Assembly: GCA_036501515.1 (NCBI GenBank)
Contig: DASYAD010000331.1
Coordinates: 1 to 64,000, forward strand
Length of the DNA stretch: 64,000 nt
Direction: 5' to 3'
From: Trebonia sp036501515
Lineage (GTDB): Bacteria > Actinomycetota > Actinomycetes > Streptosporangiales > Streptosporangiaceae
Position numbers and translations under genes: made by a program. Shown here one piece after another: positions 60,014 to 64,000 of this stretch; the stretch's first letter is position 1; each line of letters starts with the position of its first letter. The notes beneath the pieces are model-generated. The model did not search any database. It was not told the DNA's origin and saw only the letters and a list, made by a program, of their open reading frames with translations.

Positions 60014-61387
60014 GTGTACGGCAACCGCGCGAACTGCCAGCCCGCGACACCAGGCCGTCTGGCGCGCCGGCCTGTCCGGGCGCGGCGCCTGGCCGTCCTC
60101 GCGGTCACGGCCGCCGCGGCGCTGCTCGCGACCGCGTGCCAGGGCGGCACGCCCGCGGCGAGCAAGCTCAGCCCGTCGGCGGTTTCCGGTACGTCAGTCA
60201 CCGCTGGCCCGAGCGCGAGCGCGAGCACCGCCGCGAAGTACCTCAAGATCTCGCCGGCCACGGGTACCAAGAACGCCAGCCCCTCCGACGGCATCACGGT
60301 CTCCGCCACCGCCGGCGGGAAGATCAGCGCGGTCACCGTCAAGACCACGGGCGGCCAGCAGGTCAACGGCACGCTCAGCGCCAGCGCGACCAGCTGGCAC
60401 AGCACGTACGCGCTGCCCACCGGGCAGTCCTACACGGTGACGGCGGCGGGGACCGATGCCGCAGGCGGTCCCGTCACCACGGTGAGCACGTTCACCACGC
60501 TGACGCCGGCCATCGCGTTCCACACCGAGATCTTCGAGGGCGCCGGACAGACTTACGGGGTCGGCATGCCGATCATGCTGACCTTTGACCATCCGATCTC
60601 CGACAAGGCGGCGGTCGAACGTGCGCTCACCGTCACCACCTCCAAGCCGGTGGTCGGCGCCTGGTACTGGGACGGCAGCGAGCAGCTCGACTTCCGGCCA
60701 CGGGACTACTGGCCCGCGGACACTACGGTGACCTTGTCGAGCCACCTGGACGGCGTCGAGGGCGCGCCGGGCGTATACGGCGTCCATGACCTGTCCCAGA
60801 CGTTCACGATCGGCCAGTCGGTCATCGCGGTCGCCAACACCAGCAGCCACAAGACGCAGATCTACGTCGGCGGCAAGCTGACCTACACCTGGCCGATCTC
60901 GACCGGCAAGACCGTCACGCCGACTCCGAACGGAACGTACCTGACCGTTGAGAAGGGCAACCCGGTGCGCATGGTCGGGGGAACCAAGGGCACCGCGGGC
61001 TATTACAACGAGCTGGTCAACTGGGCGGTCAGGTTCACCTTCAGCGGCGACTACTACCACTCCGCTCCGTGGTCGGTGATCGACCAGGGCACCACCAACG
61101 TCAGCCACGGCTGCGTGAACCTGCCGCCGGAAGACGCGGAGATCTTCTACAAGATGGCCATCCCTGGCGATCCTGTCACGATCACCAGCAGCTCGAAGGC
61201 GGGGAACTGGGACAACGGCTGGACCGAGTGGTTCCTGTCGTGGTCTCAGTACCTGGCTGGCAGCGCCACCCACCTGGCGGTAGAGGCCGGTCCTGACGGG
61301 AGCTCGCTCGTCAACCCGGCGACGTTGCCCGCCGACGGCGGCAGCTCTCCGCTGAGCACCTCGGTGGCCGGCAACTACGCCGCCTAA
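60014..61387 (+). CDS. L,D-transpeptidase lipoprotein
   Basis: The 457-residue protein has a basic N-terminus, a lipobox LLATAC, two Ig-like domains, and a YkuD catalytic domain (VIAVANTSSHKTQIYVGGKL ... WPISTGKTVTPTPNGTY) with the active-site SHGCVNLPPEDAEIFYK. It makes 3-3 cross-links in peptidoglycan, like LdtMt2. GTG 60014 has AGGAG 10 nt upstream. The layout of Ig-like domains before YkuD matches the actinobacterial type. The gene at the window end is a second protein with an N-terminus of the same kind. Confidence 0.94.
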   Translation: MYGNRANCQPATPGRLARRPVRARRLAVLAVTAAAALLATACQGGTPAASKLSPSAVSGTSVTAGPSASASTAAKYLKISPATGTKNASPSDGITVSATAGGKISAVTVKTTGGQQVNGTLSASATSWHSTYALPTGQSYTVTAAGTDAAGGPVTTVSTFTTLTPAIAFHTEIFEGAGQTYGVGMPIMLTFDHPISDKAAVERALTVTTSKPVVGAWYWDGSEQLDFRPRDYWPADTTVTLSSHLDGVEGAPGVYGVHDLSQTFTIGQSVIAVANTSSHKTQIYVGGKLTYTWPISTGKTVTPTPNGTYLTVEKGNPVRMVGGTKGTAGYYNELVNWAVRFTFSGDYYHSAPWSVIDQGTTNVSHGCVNLPPEDAEIFYKMAIPGDPVTITSSSKAGNWDNGWTEWFLSWSQYLAGSATHLAVEAGPDGSSLVNPATLPADGGSSPLSTSVAGNYAA

Positions 61388-61393
61388 GAAAAT

Positions 61394-61603
61394 CTAGCGG
61401 TGCGCGGTGCTGCCGGCGGTGGTGGACTGCTGCGTAACGTGCGAAGTTGGCGTGCCCGACGAGACAGCCAGGATCACTCCCAGTGTCAGCGCCAGGGCCA
61501 GCGGGATCAGCAGCGGGGCCGCGGCACGCGCAGTGCGCCGGCGTCTGGACCGGCGCCTGGTACTGCTCGTCCGGTTGCCGAAGCCGCCCTCGATCAGCGT
61601 CAC
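61394..61603 (-). CDS. Small single-pass membrane protein
   Basis: The 69-residue protein has an Arg-rich start (RRRSRRRRTARAAA) and one membrane segment (PLLIPLALALTLGVILAV), with a Ser/Thr tail outside. Such short basic proteins occur in actinomycetes without known function. It converges on the L,D-transpeptidase gene 6 bp away. Codon use is consistent with a gene, but the size leaves doubt. Confidence 0.5.
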   Translation of the reverse strand: MTLIEGGFGNRTSSTRRRSRRRRTARAAAPLLIPLALALTLGVILAVSSGTPTSHVTQQSTTAGSTAHR

Positions 61604-61730
61604 GCTGACTTCCTCCGCTCCGTTGGTAGCGCAGAGGCTAGCGTAACTCCGTTACTCAACAGTTATCGAGTAGATAGCAAAAGTTATCCAACCGGTCACG
61701 GGCCGTGAACGAACGGACGGTAGCAGCCGG

Positions 61731-62915
61731 CTAGCAGGCTTCCCAGAGGGTCGCGATGCCCTGCCCTACGCCGATGCACATCGCCGCGGCGCCCTTGGCG
61801 GCCCCCCGGCGGCGCATCTCGTGCAGCAGCGTGGTGACGATCCTGGCGCCCGAGCAGCCGAGCGGGTGGCCGATCGCGATCGCGCCGCCGTTCACGTTGA
61901 CCTTGTCCGGGTCGAGCTTCAGCTCGTCGACGCAAGCGACGGACTGGGCCGCGAACGCCTCGTTGAGCTCGATCAGGTCCAGTTCCTCGGTGCGCCAGCC
62001 GGACCGTGCGAGCACCCGGGTCATCGCCGGGACCGGGCCGATCCCCATGTAGTCGGGGTGCACGCCCGCCGCCGACGCGCCGGCGTAGCGGGCCAGCGGG
62101 GTCGCGCCTGTCCGGTTCACCGCCTCTTCCGACATCAGCAGCAGGGCGGCGGCCCCGTCGTTCAGCGGAGAAGAGTTGCCGCCGGTAACCGAGCCGCCCT
62201 TGCGGAACGCGGCCCGCTTGCCCGCCAGTTCCTCGAGCGTGATGCTCGCCTTGATGCCCTCGTCGCTGGTCACCTCACCCTTGGCGGTGACGACCGGGAC
62301 CAGCTCGCCGTCAAAGCGGCCGGCGTCGCGGGCGGCGGCGGCCAGCTGGTGCGAGCGCAGCGCGAACTGGTCCTGGCGCTCACGGGTGATGCCGTACTTG
62401 TCGGCCACGTTCTCGGCCGTCTCGCCCAGGCTGATCGGCGGGTACAGCTCCTGCATGCGCGGGCTCACCAGGCGCCAGCCGAGGCGGGTGTCGGCGGTCT
62501 CGAGCGTTCGTGCCCAGGGTTCCCCCGACCGCTGCACCACGAACGGCGCCCGGGTCATGGACTCGCTGCCGCCGGCGACGGCGATGTCGAGATCGCCGGC
62601 CGCGATCGCCCTGGCCGCGTCGCTGACCGCCTCCATGCCCGACCCGCACAGCCGGTTCACCGTCGCGCCGGGGATCTCGACCGGCAGGCCGGCCAGCAGC
62701 ACGGCCATCCTGGCGACGTTCCTGTTGTCCTCGCCCGCCTGGTTCGCCGCGCCCCAGTACACGTCGTCGATCGCGTTGACGTCGAGGTCGGGGCTGCGCG
62801 CGATGAGGGCCTTGAGGATGTCCGCGGCCAGGTGGTCGGGGCGGACGTCGGACAGCGCTCCCTTGACCTTGCCGATGGGCGTCCTGCACGCATCCACGAC
62901 GAATACCGAGCTCAC
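61731..62915 (-). CDS. Acetyl-CoA acyltransferase (thiolase)
   Basis: The 394-residue protein is of the FadA/PcaF type. It has VDACRTPIGKVKGALSDV, the nucleophile Cys in VNRLCGSGMEAVSDAARAI, IELNEAFAAQSVACV, INVNGGAIAIGHPLGCSGA-type residues with catalytic His, and the second Cys in MCIGVGQGIAT. It cleaves 3-ketoacyl-CoA with CoA in beta-oxidation or the ketoadipate pathway. No partner beta-oxidation genes lie next to it. GTG 62915 is chosen over 62933 because upstream codons have no homology. Confidence 0.94.
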   Translation of the reverse strand: MSSVFVVDACRTPIGKVKGALSDVRPDHLAADILKALIARSPDLDVNAIDDVYWGAANQAGEDNRNVARMAVLLAGLPVEIPGATVNRLCGSGMEAVSDAARAIAAGDLDIAVAGGSESMTRAPFVVQRSGEPWARTLETADTRLGWRLVSPRMQELYPPISLGETAENVADKYGITRERQDQFALRSHQLAAAARDAGRFDGELVPVVTAKGEVTSDEGIKASITLEELAGKRAAFRKGGSVTGGNSSPLNDGAAALLLMSEEAVNRTGATPLARYAGASAAGVHPDYMGIGPVPAMTRVLARSGWRTEELDLIELNEAFAAQSVACVDELKLDPDKVNVNGGAIAIGHPLGCSGARIVTTLLHEMRRRGAAKGAAAMCIGVGQGIATLWEAC

Positions 62916-63204
62916 GCTGTCCTGCCTCTCCACGTACGTACTCTTCTCCCACCATTAGACACGGGGGCACGGTCCCGCGATTCCCGTGGGGCCGTGCAAC
63001 TAACCGGCGGACGACATCGTCTACCTGTCGTAAGAAGCGGAGCGGTGACGGAAAGTTGCCCGATTTGATAGATATTGACCCTAGACTTTGCCTGTCTGCC
63101 GCCATCCGTCCGCTGTGCTCAGCGCGGGTGCGATGCCTGTCGGAGCGGGCCGTTTTGGTATCACCGGGATCTGCGAGCTGACTAACCGTTGAGGAGACCG
63201 CACA

Positions 63205-64000
63205 GTGTCGTTCTTGGGTAGTGCTGGTGGTGCGCGCCGGGTCGGCGTGACGCTGCTCAAGCACCGGCTGATCTCGGCGACGGCGGGAACCGCCGCCGCG
63301 GTCATCGTCGCAGGCTGCGCGTTCGCCGCAACCACCGCTCAAGGCTCAAGCCAGGAAAAGCTGGTCAACGCGGGCAACACGCAGCCGGCCACCAAGTCAT
63401 CGGCCGCCCCGTCCGCCCCGGCCGCACCGCTGAAGCTGCTCTCGGTTTCCCCGCAGGGCGGTACCGACGCGGCCAACGGCGGCGCCCCGATCACGCTGAC
63501 GTTCTCCTCGGCGCTCGCGCCCGGCACGCCGTTGCCAACGCTGTCGCCGAAGGTGGCGGGCAGCTGGAAGGTCAGCGGCGCGACCGCGACCTTCACTCCC
63601 GCCTCCGGCTACCTGCCGGACACCAAGATCACGCTCGCGGTCCCGGCCGACGTCACCGCCGCCGCGTCGGACAGCACGCTCGGCCAGGCAACCACTGTGA
63701 AGTTCACCACTGGCAGCTACTCCACGCTGGGCTTGCAGCAGCTGCTTGCCAAGCTCGGCTACCTGCCGCTCACCTTCACGCCGTCCGCGAGTGACTCGGG
63801 TGCGAGCGGCTCGGCTGCGGTTATCCCCACTGGTGCGGCCGCCGCCGACGCGGACACAACCGACTCGACGGGCTCGATGAGCCTGAACGAGGCGGCCTCG
63901 ACCGCCTACGACCCGCCGGCCGGCACGTTCACCTTCCAGTCCGGTTACCCCAGCCAGCTGACCAGCCAGTGGAAGACCGGCAAGAACAACATGCTCGACG
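63205..64000 (+). CDS. Envelope lipoprotein with Ig-like and PG-binding-like domains (partial)
   Basis: The GTG has GAGGAG 9 nt upstream; the frame is open to the window edge for 265 codons. A signal with the lipobox VIVAGC is followed by a Ser/Ala/Pro linker, an Ig-like (Big) domain (LKLLSVSPQGGTDAANGGAP to ATTVKFTTGSYS), then LGLQQLLAKLGYLPLTF, which resembles a peptidoglycan-binding repeat. The early part is similar in plan to the L,D-transpeptidase at 60014. The catalytic part, if any, lies beyond the window. Confidence 0.8.
   Translation, partial: MSFLGSAGGARRVGVTLLKHRLISATAGTAAAVIVAGCAFAATTAQGSSQEKLVNAGNTQPATKSSAAPSAPAAPLKLLSVSPQGGTDAANGGAPITLTFSSALAPGTPLPTLSPKVAGSWKVSGATATFTPASGYLPDTKITLAVPADVTAAASDSTLGQATTVKFTTGSYSTLGLQQLLAKLGYLPLTFTPSASDSGASGSAAVIPTGAAAADADTTDSTGSMSLNEAASTAYDPPAGTFTFQSGYPSQLTSQWKTGKNNMLD

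Overview
The window is high-GC DNA from a filamentous-type actinobacterium. The evidence is strong third-position GC, frequent GTG starts, actinobacterial families such as SepX/GlpR, DUF1707, DUF2637 and GTP-type PEP carboxykinase, and very short or ATGA-type gene junctions. I cannot name the genus from sequence alone.

Positions 1-2135 are the end of an integrated element. A truncated minus-strand gene, a DUF2637 membrane protein and a tyrosine recombinase abut the 3' end of a tRNA-Arg(CCU) gene. Beyond the tRNA (2290-7122) lies a decaying catabolic locus. It holds a deletion-fused oligopeptide-type ABC ATPase, a class V aminotransferase broken by a stop and two frameshifts, an unidentified C-terminal remnant, one intact SsuD-like flavin monooxygenase and a frameshifted NtaA/DmoA-type monooxygenase.

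From 7285 come an OafA/SGNH acyltransferase, PEP carboxykinase (pckG) and a repeat-rich gap. A complete L-arabinose locus follows: a divergent LacI-type regulator, araB-araD-araA, and a three-gene sugar ABC transporter. Two near-palindromic operators lie between regulator and kinase. A set of housekeeping genes follows (RsbW-like ATPase, metallo-hydrolase, mtnP, FmdB zinc ribbon, 5-formyl-THF cyclo-ligase). Next is the galU-glp(moeA)-moaC-mog-rimJ-sepX group, which combines UDP-glucose supply, molybdenum cofactor synthesis and divisome factors, then tRNA-Ala(CGC).

From 30.6 to 43.5 kb are an orphan metal-binding lipoprotein with a Zur-like box, a polytopic membrane protein, a methyltransferase and a glycosyltransferase diverging from a perfect 11-bp inverted repeat, an SDR/XRE pair, an NlpC/P60 hydrolase, an NYN-domain protein, and an envelope-stress type two-component system with PspC and DUF1707 partners. 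From 43.5 to 49.2 kb a VirB4/HerA-like ATPase, a zinc-ribbon membrane protein and an ion-channel-like protein form a tight cassette. This is my best candidate for an undescribed system.

The last 15 kb holds a MarR regulator, an ECF sigma factor with an unusual membrane partner, proA, an MFS exporter, a GGDEF cyclase, lnt, an L,D-transpeptidase, a thiolase and the start of a second Ig-like envelope lipoprotein. In-frame minisatellites recur in unrelated genes across the right half.
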